Made by a program: the position numbers and the translations under genes
Part shown: piece after piece, positions 44,598-52,827 of the stretch
How positions within the stretch are numbered: the first letter of the stretch is position 1
Layout of the letters: the number at the start of each line of letters is the position of its first letter
From: Porphyromonadaceae bacterium UBA7176
GTDB taxonomy: Bacteria; Bacteroidota; Bacteroidia; Bacteroidales; Muribaculaceae
Direction: 5' to 3'
NCBI GenBank assembly: GCA_002491245.1
Contig: DKVO01000035.1
Coordinates: 1-64,000 of the forward strand
Length of the DNA: 64,000 bases
Notes under the pieces: model-generated
Database searches by the model: none
The model's input: the letters and a program-made list of their open reading frames with translations, nothing else
Told to the model about the DNA's origin: nothing

Positions 44598-45836
44598 ATG
44601 AAATTCATTACTTCAGTATTTACAAGTATTACCGCAGTGATGCTTCTGATGGCAAACTATGCCGCAGCTGAGACAACCTCCCTTACGCCTCGTCGATTGG
44701 CGGCAAATTCCGTCGAACGTTCGCAAGAGAATGACCAACGGCAGAAAGTGCAATCCCGTATAGTCGAGAACGGGTGGCATAAGGTCGGTACCGGGCGATG
44801 GTACGAGGGCTTGTTGACTATCTTTGATCAGGTAGACTATGACCTAAGCTGGGAAATCGAGATAGAGGAGAGTGATGATGTCGACGGTTACTATCGTTTC
44901 ATTCCTTATCATGAGGAGTCTCCGATAGCCGGGATAGTAGGAGCGGCTGACGACCAGTATTTCTATGTTGATGCTTCCGACCCCGAGAGGGTAATATGTG
45001 AGGACTTCATTGCCTACCGTTATTTTGAATTCAACTACTATTTCTCGCAGTTAGTGCCGGAAAATGGGTTTTATGACAACGATTTACCTGGAGTGGTCGA
45101 GGATAACGTCATTTACTTTCCTCGCAATAGCTTCGGATGGTGGGCTGACGAGATAGGTCAATTTTTGCCGGTAAATGCCGAAGGTGACTTCAAGATTGTC
45201 CTTCCCGGAGGCGAGGAACGTCCAAACTGGAAGACTCTTGGAGAGTCTGTCTTTACCGATGGTTTCTGTGGACCATACTTCAAAGGTGAGGCTATCTCGA
45301 CCAACGTTACAGTACAGGAACGCGACCGCAGGCCCGGATATTTCCGTTTGCTGGGAGCATTTTCGCAGTATGGCTCTGATTCTCCCCTTGTAATCGATGC
45401 AACCAATCCAGATTTTGTGGTCCTTCCCTTTCAGGAAGCAGGGTTTGAGCATGACGAACGAGGTGCGGTCGTTGTCTACAGCCATTGCGAGAATTTTATA
45501 TCGCCTATGAAATATCCCACGGCAGAAGAATACGCCGTAGCTTTCCCTCAATACGTCGCAACTTATAAGAATGGTAGCATCGTATTCCCTCCCGATGCAT
45601 GCGTACTTCATTTCCCCGATTGGAATCCGTGGTCATTCACGACCAACGACGATGCTGCAAGGATGTCGACGGTGGCAATTCCGACTACCAGTGGTGTAAA
45701 GAATATCATGACCGAAGACAATGCTGATGCTCCAAAAGTCTACTACGACATCATGGGCCGTAGGGTGGATAACCCAAGTTCGGGCGTATTTGTTGTGCGT
45801 CAAGGCAGTAAGTCTTATAAAGTTTTTGTAAAGTAA
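44598..45836 (+). CDS. Secreted protein with type IX-like C-terminal sorting tail
   Basis: A 412-residue protein with a signal peptide (MKFITSVFTSITAVMLLMANYAAAE), then a beta-rich region with three or four related modules: WHKVGTGRWYEGLLT, YYRFIPYHEESP and its counterpart PGYFRLLGAFSQYGSDSP, and YFYVDASDPERVI resembling VIDATNPDFVVLP. The final 35 residues (VYYDIMGRRVDNPSSGVFVVRQG to the end KVFVK) match the pattern of type A Por-secretion tails, which send proteins to the surface. I do not recognise the central domain. The ATG at 44598 is chosen over a GTG two codons earlier. It is flanked on both sides by repeat fragments. Confidence 0.8.
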   Translation: MKFITSVFTSITAVMLLMANYAAAETTSLTPRRLAANSVERSQENDQRQKVQSRIVENGWHKVGTGRWYEGLLTIFDQVDYDLSWEIEIEESDDVDGYYRFIPYHEESPIAGIVGAADDQYFYVDASDPERVICEDFIAYRYFEFNYYFSQLVPENGFYDNDLPGVVEDNVIYFPRNSFGWWADEIGQFLPVNAEGDFKIVLPGGEERPNWKTLGESVFTDGFCGPYFKGEAISTNVTVQERDRRPGYFRLLGAFSQYGSDSPLVIDATNPDFVVLPFQEAGFEHDERGAVVVYSHCENFISPMKYPTAEEYAVAFPQYVATYKNGSIVFPPDACVLHFPDWNPWSFTTNDDAARMSTVAIPTTSGVKNIMTEDNADAPKVYYDIMGRRVDNPSSGVFVVRQGSKSYKVFVK

Positions 45837-45871
45837 AATGCCCTGACTGCATTCTGAATATATTTTAGCAT

Positions 45872-45909
45872 ATTCCTCCGAAGACCGATAGAAGGTCATT
45901 CGGGGGAAT
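45872..45909 (+). terminator. Intrinsic terminator of the gene at 44598
   Basis: An 11-bp stem (45872-45882 with 45899-45909, one G-T pair) continued by GACC/GGTC (45883-45886, 45894-45897) around loop GATAGAA, 35 bases after the stop codon. Confidence 0.7.
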
Positions 45910-46063
45910 TGCTTTATGTATAGGTATGCTCGTCCTGTTGCCTCTATTTCTGCCTGTCTAAGGCGAGAGTATCAAGTTGTTGGGCCACAGATAGGAGCGC
46001 GACTCTCCGAGTCGTGCCAAAGACAGTAACCACACCATAGATAATGTTGTGGTTTTGTGTAAT

Positions 46064-46846
46064 TTACACTTCAGATATTGCCCATTCCGGTTCCTTGCGT
46101 TTCGAAAATGCGGCTTTGAAAATAAGACCGGCAAGCGAGTAAGTGGCACCGGAGTAGCGTCTTGATCCATTCGGACACACCATGATACACCTTCCGCAGC
46201 TTATACATAGGGTGGTGTCGGTAACAAATGGCTTATCAACCGGAATAGCATCCACAGGACAGTTTCTTGCGCACTTTCCACATTTCGTACAGCCGTTTTC
46301 GTCAGATGTAGGGTGGAGTGGCACTCCTTTTGGTATTTTATAGGGGCGTTTGCCCTTGACCGAAGGCAAAGACTCTTGTCCAACCCCTTTTGAACAAATC
46401 TCCTTACACTCTTCCCCGAATTGCATAAGTTTCTGCTCGTCAGCTAAATCAGGTCTTGATTTGGCTACTTTGGGAAATATTGAATGCTGACCGATAAATG
46501 CGCCGGCCCCGGCTATTCTGAAATTATTGTTGTGGAGAATATCTGTAAGCTCAAGCAGGGCATCGTCATAGTCTCGGTTGCCGTAGACCACGATAGCCAC
46601 AGCTGTGGCATTATTGCCCTTCAGCTTTGTTAGGGCCGTGGCTACATGATGCGGTAATCGTCCGCCGTAGACTGGCACGGCTATTACGGCAACATCCATG
46701 TCGGATATTTCAGGAAACATGGGATTGGGGTCATCCGCGAGGTTTATGGTATAGTCTGGTTTGCTGCCGAAGCCTCGGCAGAACGATTCGATACACCTGC
46801 GCGTTGTGTCTGTCGCACTGAAATATATAGTGTGTAGTTTATCCAT
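46064..46846 (-). CDS. EFR1-family flavodoxin-ferredoxin protein
   Basis: A 260-residue redox protein starting MDKLHTIYFSATDTTRR. The N-terminal flavodoxin-like domain contains the phosphate-binding loop region FSATDTT and PVYGGRLPHHV. The C-terminal region has two 4Fe-4S motifs, CTKCGKCARNCP and CISCGRCIMVCP. The start at 46846 is preferred to 46867, since the -7 element TAACTTTG (46872-46865) overlaps the latter. It differs clearly from the one at 34519, so they are paralogs and not a recent duplication. It has its own promoter and stands alone. A small hairpin CGACTC/GAGTCG (46000-46014) lies downstream. Confidence 0.85.
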   Translation of the reverse strand: MDKLHTIYFSATDTTRRCIESFCRGFGSKPDYTINLADDPNPMFPEISDMDVAVIAVPVYGGRLPHHVATALTKLKGNNATAVAIVVYGNRDYDDALLELTDILHNNNFRIAGAGAFIGQHSIFPKVAKSRPDLADEQKLMQFGEECKEICSKGVGQESLPSVKGKRPYKIPKGVPLHPTSDENGCTKCGKCARNCPVDAIPVDKPFVTDTTLCISCGRCIMVCPNGSRRYSGATYSLAGLIFKAAFSKRKEPEWAISEV

Positions 46847-46864
46847 TATCTGATGATTAGATTG

Positions 46865-46872
46865 CAAAGTTA
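46865..46872 (-). promoter_or_regulatory. Probable -7 element of the flavodoxin-ferredoxin gene
   Basis: TAACTTTG on the minus strand, 18 bases before the ATG at 46846; a CTTTC-like -33 region lies about 20 bases upstream. Confidence 0.55.
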
Positions 46873-46994
46873 CATATAAAAATTATCTGCCGAAAGAAAA
46901 ATCGTAAAGATTATGTCTCCGTCTTTGCCAGCTTGCCGTCGTTTTGTTCTGTTTTAGTTTTTCAGTTGATGCACCGTGGTATCAGATTTATTGT

Positions 46995-47002
46995 TAACTT
47001 TG
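46995..47002 (+). promoter_or_regulatory. Probable -7 element of uvrB-ygiQ
   Basis: TAACTTTG, 19 bases before the uvrB ATG at 47022. No -33 TTTG at the usual distance. No LexA-type box was recognised. Confidence 0.55.
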
Positions 47003-47021
47003 TAAGTTAAATATCTGCCGT

Positions 47022-49115
47022 ATGAAATTTACCCTACAGTCGCAATACAAGCCTACCGGCGATCAGCCCGAGGCAATCCTACAGCTCGCCGAGGGCGTGG
47101 AGCGTGGCATGGCTTCGCAGGTGCTCCTCGGTGTCACCGGTTCGGGCAAGACGTTCACTATGGCGAATGTCATAGAGAAAGTGCAGAGGCCCACTCTCAT
47201 TCTGAGCCATAACAAGACTCTTGCCGCACAGCTCTACAGCGAGATGACACAGTTCTTCCCCGATAATGCGGTGCAGTACTTCGTGTCGTACTACGACTAC
47301 TATCAGCCCGAGGCTTATATCCCGTCGGTCGACAAGTATATAGAGAAAGACCTGATGATCAATGACGAGATCGACCGTCTCAGGCTCGCGACGACTTCGG
47401 CTCTTCTGTCGGGGCGCCGCGATGTGATTGTGGTATCGTCGGTTTCGTGTCTTTATGGCATGGGCAATCCCGAAGACTTCCATGAAAATGTCGTGACAGT
47501 AGCCAAGGGTATGCATATCAGCCGCAACGCTTTCTTGCGTAAACTTGTAGCGGCCCTTTACTGCCGCAGCGAGGTCGATTTCCAACGTGGCAACTTCAGG
47601 GTGAAGGGCGATACGGTAGACATACGGCTGGCATATGAAGATATCATCGTCAGGGTAGTCTTCTGGGGCGATGAAGTGGAGAAGGTGATAACCATACATC
47701 CCGACGATAACGCCCATCTCGGCACCCACGACAGTTTCAATATCTATCCGGCAAATCTTTTCGTCACCTCTCCGGCCCGACAGGCTTCGGCAATAGCGCA
47801 GATACAGCTCGACCTGGGGCGGCAGATAGAGTTTTTCCGCCGCGAGGGACACGACCTCGAGGCGCAGCGTATCGAGGAGCGCGTCACATACGATGTGGAG
47901 ATGATAAAGGAACTGGGATATTGCACAGGTATCGAGAACTATTCGCGCTACTTCGACGGGCGGCGCGAGGGCGAGCGCCCGTTCTGCCTTCTTGATTACT
48001 TCCCTAAAGATTTTCTGACCATAATCGACGAAAGCCATGTCACAATTCCGCAGATAAGGGCGATGTACGGTGGCGACCGTTCGCGAAAGGAAAATCTTGT
48101 GCAGTACGGTTTCCGTCTGCCTGCGGCGCTCGACAACCGTCCTCTCCGTTTCGAGGAGTTCGAAAACCTCACGCGGCAGATGATATATGTCAGCGCCACA
48201 CCGGCCGACTATGAACTCGAGCGCAGCGAGGGTGTGATTGTGGAGCAGGTGATACGACCTACAGGTTTGCTCGATCCGCAGATAAGGGTAGTGCCGTCGT
48301 CCAACCAGATAGACCATCTACTCGAGGAGATACAGCTGCGCATCGAGCGTGGCGAACGTACTCTTGTCACGACCCTCACCAAACGCATGGCCGAGGAGCT
48401 TAACGACTATTTCCTTAAGCTCAAAATCAAGACAGCCTACATCCACAGCGATGTCGACACCCTCGACCGCATCAAAATTCTCGACGGTCTGCGTGCCGGC
48501 GAGTACGATGTGCTGATCGGCGTCAACCTTCTCCGTGAAGGTCTTGACCTGCCCGAAGTGTCGCTTGTGGCAATACTCGATGCCGACAAGGAAGGCTTCC
48601 TGCGTAGCCACCGGTCACTTACACAGACGGTGGGACGTGCGGCCCGAAATCTAAACGGCGAGGTGATAATGTATGCCGACAAAATCACCGACTCAATGCA
48701 GCAGACTATCGATGAGACCGAGCGCCGGCGCTCGATACAGCTGGCTTACAATGAGGCACATGGCATCACTCCTCAGGCCATCGTGAAAGCGCGTAATGCT
48801 ATCGTCGGGCTCGAGAAAGAAGAAGTCGACATGGAGGCCACCATGCGCTCGCAACGTCCGGCACGCCAGACAAATGCACGCGACAAGCGCGACAGACGTC
48901 CGACATACGCCGAGGAGTTCTCTACAGCAGTCGATATTGCAGCCGACCCGGTAGTGGCTTATATGACTCCCGACGAAATGCAGAGGTCGGTAGACCGTCT
49001 GCGTGGCGAGATGCTAAAAGCTGCAAAAGATATGGAATTTATGACCGCCGCGCGTCTGCGCGACGAAATAATCAAGCTGGAGCAACGACTTGAAGAACTC
49101 CGTAAAACCGAATGA
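47022..49115 (+). CDS. uvrB: UvrABC excinuclease subunit B
   Basis: A 697-residue DNA-damage recognition helicase of nucleotide excision repair, working with UvrA and UvrC. Walker A GVTGSGKT is at residues 37-44, the beta-hairpin region YYDYYQPEAYIP follows, then DESHVTIPQIRAMYGGD, MIYVSATPADYE, GLDLPEVSLVAILDADKEGFLRS and the RAARNLNG motif. The UVR helical motif (AAKDMEFMTAARLRDEI) at the C-terminus binds UvrC. Full length. Its last four bases are shared with the radical SAM gene that follows, so the two are translated in tandem. Confidence 0.97.
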   Translation: MKFTLQSQYKPTGDQPEAILQLAEGVERGMASQVLLGVTGSGKTFTMANVIEKVQRPTLILSHNKTLAAQLYSEMTQFFPDNAVQYFVSYYDYYQPEAYIPSVDKYIEKDLMINDEIDRLRLATTSALLSGRRDVIVVSSVSCLYGMGNPEDFHENVVTVAKGMHISRNAFLRKLVAALYCRSEVDFQRGNFRVKGDTVDIRLAYEDIIVRVVFWGDEVEKVITIHPDDNAHLGTHDSFNIYPANLFVTSPARQASAIAQIQLDLGRQIEFFRREGHDLEAQRIEERVTYDVEMIKELGYCTGIENYSRYFDGRREGERPFCLLDYFPKDFLTIIDESHVTIPQIRAMYGGDRSRKENLVQYGFRLPAALDNRPLRFEEFENLTRQMIYVSATPADYELERSEGVIVEQVIRPTGLLDPQIRVVPSSNQIDHLLEEIQLRIERGERTLVTTLTKRMAEELNDYFLKLKIKTAYIHSDVDTLDRIKILDGLRAGEYDVLIGVNLLREGLDLPEVSLVAILDADKEGFLRSHRSLTQTVGRAARNLNGEVIMYADKITDSMQQTIDETERRRSIQLAYNEAHGITPQAIVKARNAIVGLEKEEVDMEATMRSQRPARQTNARDKRDRRPTYAEEFSTAVDIAADPVVAYMTPDEMQRSVDRLRGEMLKAAKDMEFMTAARLRDEIIKLEQRLEELRKTE

Positions 49116-50974
49116 AAGAAATAGACTACAATAATCTACACTTGACCGACTGGTTGCCGACCTCGGTGAAAGAGATGAAAGCTCGCGGCTGGGACTCGGT
49201 CGATGTGGTGCTCTTCTCTGGCGATGCTTACGTTGATCACCCTGCTTTCGGAGCTGCTGTGATAGGCCGCACCCTCGAAGCGGCCGGGTACAGGGTGGCG
49301 ATAGTGCCTCAGCCAAACTGGCAGGACGACTTGCGCGACTTCCGTAAGTTCGGTGCTCCACGTCTATTCTTCGGCATCAGTCCCGGTGCGATGGACTCGA
49401 TGGTCAACCACTATACGGCAAACAGGCGTCGGCGAAGCGACGATGCATACACTGCCGGTGGCCGTCACGGCGCACGCCCCGACTACCCGACAATAGTGTA
49501 TTCAAAAATCTTGAAAGAACTCTATCCCGATGTTCCCGTCATCGGGGGCGGTATAGAGGCTTCGTTGAGGCGTCTTTCGCACTACGACTACTGGGAAGAT
49601 CGCCTGCGTCCGTCGATACTCGCCGACTCGGCCCTCGACTTGCTGAGCTATGGCATGGGTGAGCGTACCATACTCGAACTTGCTCGCAGGCTCGACGCCG
49701 GCGAGCGGATAAGCAATATCACCGATCTGCGCCAGACTGCAGTCATGAGACCTCTGTCGGATATTCCCGACTCCGATGCCGACAACATTGTCTTGGCCTC
49801 GTATGAGACATGTCTGAAAGATAAACGGGCACAGTCGACCAACTTCAAGCACATAGAGCAGCAGAGCAACCGTTTCGACGGTGGCGCTACCATATGGCAG
49901 GCTATCGGAGATAGGGTGGTGCGCGTCAATCCGATGCTCCCGGCAATGAGTCAAGGAGAGATAGATACGGCATTCGATCTACCGTATACCCGTCTGCCAC
50001 ATCCGCGCTACAAGGGAAAGACAATACCTGCTTACGAGATGATACGCCATAGCATCAATCTCCACCGGGGGTGTTTCGGTGGGTGTGCGTTCTGCACAAT
50101 TTCGGCGCATCAGGGCAAGTTTATCGCCTCGAGATCTCCGGAGTCGATACTGCGCGAGGCTCGTCAGGTGACCCATATGCCCGACTTCAAAGGTTATATA
50201 AGCGATCTTGGCGGTCCGTCGGCAAATATGTATGCCATGCATGGCCGTGATCTCGACAGGTGCCGCAAATGTCTGCGTCCGTCGTGCCTCCATCCTTCGC
50301 CTTGTCAAAATCTCAATACCGACCACGGACCCTTGCTCGATATCTACCGTGCTGTCGACGCTCTCCCGGGAGTCAAGAAATCGTTTGTTGGCTCAGGAGT
50401 GCGCTACGACCTGTCTATGCATCAGACCGGCAACGCCGATATCGACCGCACAAACCGTCGCTACAACAGTGAACTGATACGCAACCATGTGAGTGGACGT
50501 TTGAAAGTGGCGCCGGAGCATACGTCCGACAGAGTACTGAGGGTGATGCGCAAACCGTCGTTCGGGCTTTTCGGACAATTCAAACAGATATTCGACCGCG
50601 AAAACACTGCGGCCGGATTGCGTCAGCAACTTATCCCGTACTTCATATCATCGCATCCCGGTTGCAGGGCCGAAGATATGGCTGAGCTTGCTGTGGAGAC
50701 AAAAGACCTGAATTTCCATCTCGAGCAGGTGCAGGACTTCACGCCGACTCCCATGACCGTAGCCACCGAAATTTACTATTCAGGCATACACCCATATACG
50801 GGAGAAGAGGTGTTTACGGCGACAGATCCGCGCGACAAACTCGACCAACGCATGTTCTTCTTCTGGTATGATCCAGAATATCGCACGCAGATTACCCGTA
50901 CCCTCCACCGTATCGGTCGCCCCGACTTGATATCCAAACTCTTCGGCCACAAGCCTCCACACAAAAAGAGATAA
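49112..50974 (+). CDS. ygiQ: YgiQ-family radical SAM protein
   Basis: A 620-residue radical S-adenosylmethionine protein. The 4Fe-4S motif CFGGCAFC is at residues 321-328, preceded by SINLHRG, and followed by DLGGPSANMYAMHG and a Cys cluster (CRKCLRPSCLHPSPC). The N-terminal cobalamin-like region has VFSGDAYVDHPAFG, and the C-terminal YgiQ region has PFFISSHPG-like IPYFISSHPGC and QVQDFTPTPMT. The reaction is not known for this family. Length and motif order are normal. It overlaps uvrB by ATGA at 49112-49115 and is followed at once by a BlaI-type operator. Confidence 0.88.
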   Translation: MKEIDYNNLHLTDWLPTSVKEMKARGWDSVDVVLFSGDAYVDHPAFGAAVIGRTLEAAGYRVAIVPQPNWQDDLRDFRKFGAPRLFFGISPGAMDSMVNHYTANRRRRSDDAYTAGGRHGARPDYPTIVYSKILKELYPDVPVIGGGIEASLRRLSHYDYWEDRLRPSILADSALDLLSYGMGERTILELARRLDAGERISNITDLRQTAVMRPLSDIPDSDADNIVLASYETCLKDKRAQSTNFKHIEQQSNRFDGGATIWQAIGDRVVRVNPMLPAMSQGEIDTAFDLPYTRLPHPRYKGKTIPAYEMIRHSINLHRGCFGGCAFCTISAHQGKFIASRSPESILREARQVTHMPDFKGYISDLGGPSANMYAMHGRDLDRCRKCLRPSCLHPSPCQNLNTDHGPLLDIYRAVDALPGVKKSFVGSGVRYDLSMHQTGNADIDRTNRRYNSELIRNHVSGRLKVAPEHTSDRVLRVMRKPSFGLFGQFKQIFDRENTAAGLRQQLIPYFISSHPGCRAEDMAELAVETKDLNFHLEQVQDFTPTPMTVATEIYYSGIHPYTGEEVFTATDPRDKLDQRMFFFWYDPEYRTQITRTLHRIGRPDLISKLFGHKPPHKKR

Positions 50975-50986
50975 GCTCGGCTTTAT

Positions 50987-51002
50987 AACTACTTTTGTAG
51001 TT
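50987..51002. promoter_or_regulatory. BlaI-type operator palindrome 1
   Basis: AACTAC-TTTT-GTAGTT, a perfect 6-bp inverted repeat with a 4-base centre, 12 bases after the ygiQ stop codon. It matches the CTAC-N4-GTAG core typical of BlaI/MecI boxes. Confidence 0.7.
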
Positions 51003-51030
51003 AAAAGGCGTTAAAATTGCTTTGGTGGCG

Positions 51031-51060
51031 TTGCAACTACAAAAATAGTTGCTACCTTTG
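51031..51060 (+). promoter_or_regulatory. blaI-blaR1-like promoter
   Basis: TTG at 51031-51033, 19-base spacer, TACCTTTG at 51053-51060. Operator 2 fills the spacer, so a bound repressor would block RNA polymerase directly. The start of transcription is predicted near 51065-51067, inside operator 3. Confidence 0.75.
51033..51052. promoter_or_regulatory. BlaI-type operator palindrome 2
   Basis: GCAACTA-CAAAAA-TAGTTGC, a 7-bp inverted repeat lying within the promoter spacer. Confidence 0.75.
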
Positions 51061-51067
51061 TGGTGTC

Positions 51068-51083
51068 AACTACAAAAATAGTT
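51068..51083. promoter_or_regulatory. BlaI-type operator palindrome 3
   Basis: AACTA-CAAAAA-TAGTT, sharing 16 bases with operator 2, over the predicted transcription start and ending one base before the ATG at 51085. Confidence 0.7.
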
Positions 51084-51084
51084 T

Positions 51085-51462
51085 ATGAGAAAGACCGATA
51101 AAGATAAACTCACGCCAAAAGAAGAGGAACTCATGAGCCTTCTGTGGGAGCACGGGCCAATACAGATAAGCAGACTGTTGGATCTGTATCCGGAGCCTAA
51201 GCCCCATTTCAACACTGTGTCGACTGTGATGCGGCGTCTTGAGGGTAAAGGTTTTGTGGGGCATAATGAAGTGGGAGGAACGTTTCACTATTATGCTATT
51301 GCCAAAAAGGAGGATTTCAGGAGCCGTAGTTTCAGCAATTTTATAAAGAATTATTTTGGCGGAAGCTACTATGGCGCTGTGTCGTCGCTTGTTGCAGATG
51401 ATAAGATCTCTACCGAAGAGTTGAGAGAATTGCTCGACCTTGTTGAGCGTAAAAGAAAGTAA
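51085..51462 (+). CDS. BlaI/MecI-family transcriptional repressor
   Basis: A 125-residue winged-helix repressor: LTPKEEELMSLLWEHGPIQISRLLD, then the recognition region HFNTVSTVMRRLEGKGFVGH (about 44-63), and a dimerising C-terminal helix pair. In the classical system BlaI sits on palindromes and is cleaved when BlaR1 is activated. Three such palindromes lie directly upstream, consistent with autorepression. It is followed after one base by the M56 peptidase gene. Members outside resistance loci control other genes, so a beta-lactam link should not be assumed. Confidence 0.88.
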   Translation: MRKTDKDKLTPKEEELMSLLWEHGPIQISRLLDLYPEPKPHFNTVSTVMRRLEGKGFVGHNEVGGTFHYYAIAKKEDFRSRSFSNFIKNYFGGSYYGAVSSLVADDKISTEELRELLDLVERKRK

Positions 51463-51463
51463 G

Positions 51464-52711
51464 ATGGGCGCTTTTCTGTCGTATTCCATGCTCAGTGGGC
51501 TTGTAATGCTTGCCTTATATCTTGCCTATAAGCTTTTTATGGCGAGAAATAATCAGCACGGCTATAACCGTGGGGTGCTGTTGATTATCTACGTGCTGTC
51601 GTTCGCTGTATTTCCGGTCATGTCGTTGTTTCAGGGTGATGATGTAAGTTCGCCTCTGTCGGTCTCTGCTGTTGGAGATATTGATGTCCCGGCAATCGCT
51701 GAAGCTCCTCTTTCAAGACCTGTATGGGGCGTTGTGGCAATCCTGGTTTTCTTCGCTGGTATGGCTGTGGTGACTGTAAAAACCATCTTGATATGGGTGA
51801 GGCTGCTACATGTGGTGCATTCGGGTGAAAAGATTAAAAAAGAGGAGTATACGCTCGTCGTTACAGACAACGACAAATTTGCCCCGTTCAGCTGGATGCG
51901 ATATATTGTGATCAGTCGCTGCGATTATGAAACATCCCCTTCACAAGTGATTGTCCATGAACTTAAGCATGTAGCGAACTTACATTGGATCGATTTGTTG
52001 GTAGCTCAGTCAGTCTGTATCATCAACTGGTTCAATCCGGTGGCATGGCTTATGCGCGACGAGTTGATGCTTGTGCATGAGTATCAGGCCGATATGGCAG
52101 TGATCGATGAGGGGTACAATCCTCAGGATTATCAGATTTTATTGATAAAAAAAGCTGTTGGCGCCAGATTCCCGTCCTTGGCCAACAGCCTGAATCATAG
52201 TAAACTTAAAAAACGTATCACCATGATGTACAAAGAAAAAAGTGGTGCAGGGCAAAAATTTAAAGCCCTCGCACTTGTGCCGATGTTCGCGTTGGCGCTC
52301 TGTGTGGCCGGTATTCCTGCCGTGAAAGCAACTGTTTCAACTATCAGTAGCTGCGATGTTTCAGTCAGCAAAGATAATAAAAAGCCGGCAAAAACCAATA
52401 GTAATGTTCAGACTTTTAAAGTCGTGAACATTAACAACAACGGAAATGAGACAACCGTGACAATCAAGGGAGAGGGTCTTGGCAACTTTTTGATGACATC
52501 GGATGGAACATTTACCACTATGGGTAAGACTTATACGGCGAAGTCGATACAGTGCAATAAGACAAATGAGGAGGCCACAATCACAGTCACTTTCCCCTTT
52601 ACGAGTGAGTATGAAAAGACAAGTATGACACTTAATGTGAACGGCGAGACAATCCCGTTTGATCTCGAGGGGTTCTTCGATAAAGCACGAAGTATAAGTA
52701 TTTCGCGATAG
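51464..52711 (+). CDS. BlaR1-like M56 family metallopeptidase
   Basis: A 415-residue membrane zinc protease starting at ATG 51464 (MGAFLSYSMLSGLVMLALY), one base after the repressor gene. Transmembrane segments lie near residues 8-22, 37-52, 90-108 and again near 265-285. HELKH at 165-169 is the HExxH zinc motif, on the cytosolic side, with NPVAWLMRDELMLVHEYQAD downstream carrying the third ligand. After the last membrane segment there are only about 130 residues, with a beta-rich pattern (VVNINNNGNETTVTIKGEGL). The penicillin-binding sensor domain of true BlaR1 is absent, so another signal must be sensed. Confidence 0.87.
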   Translation: MGAFLSYSMLSGLVMLALYLAYKLFMARNNQHGYNRGVLLIIYVLSFAVFPVMSLFQGDDVSSPLSVSAVGDIDVPAIAEAPLSRPVWGVVAILVFFAGMAVVTVKTILIWVRLLHVVHSGEKIKKEEYTLVVTDNDKFAPFSWMRYIVISRCDYETSPSQVIVHELKHVANLHWIDLLVAQSVCIINWFNPVAWLMRDELMLVHEYQADMAVIDEGYNPQDYQILLIKKAVGARFPSLANSLNHSKLKKRITMMYKEKSGAGQKFKALALVPMFALALCVAGIPAVKATVSTISSCDVSVSKDNKKPAKTNSNVQTFKVVNINNNGNETTVTIKGEGLGNFLMTSDGTFTTMGKTYTAKSIQCNKTNEEATITVTFPFTSEYEKTSMTLNVNGETIPFDLEGFFDKARSISISR

Positions 52712-52761
52712 CAATAGGCTGGCGATAATCGTCAAAACGAAGTAAACATTCTTAAGCACAG

Positions 52762-52805
52762 CACCGCCCCTATGCAGTTACATCTGTAGCTGAATAGGGG
52801 CGGTG
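52762..52805. terminator. Bidirectional terminator between blaR1-like gene and GH2 gene
   Basis: CACCGCCCCTAT (52762-52773) pairs with ATAGGGGCGGTG (52794-52805), 12 bp, and the loop folds again (CAGTTA with TAGCTG). It separates two convergent genes whose stops are at 52711 and 52828. Confidence 0.85.
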
Positions 52806-52827
52806 GTTCTGTGTTACATTACCGTGT

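Noticed and set aside
47079..48317. 412-codon open frame on the minus strand
   Set aside because: Antisense to uvrB, whose motifs are complete; no domain or promoter supports the reverse reading.
51085..52711. Beta-lactam resistance locus
   Set aside because: No beta-lactamase or penicillin-binding gene is present and the BlaR1-like protein lacks the sensor domain.
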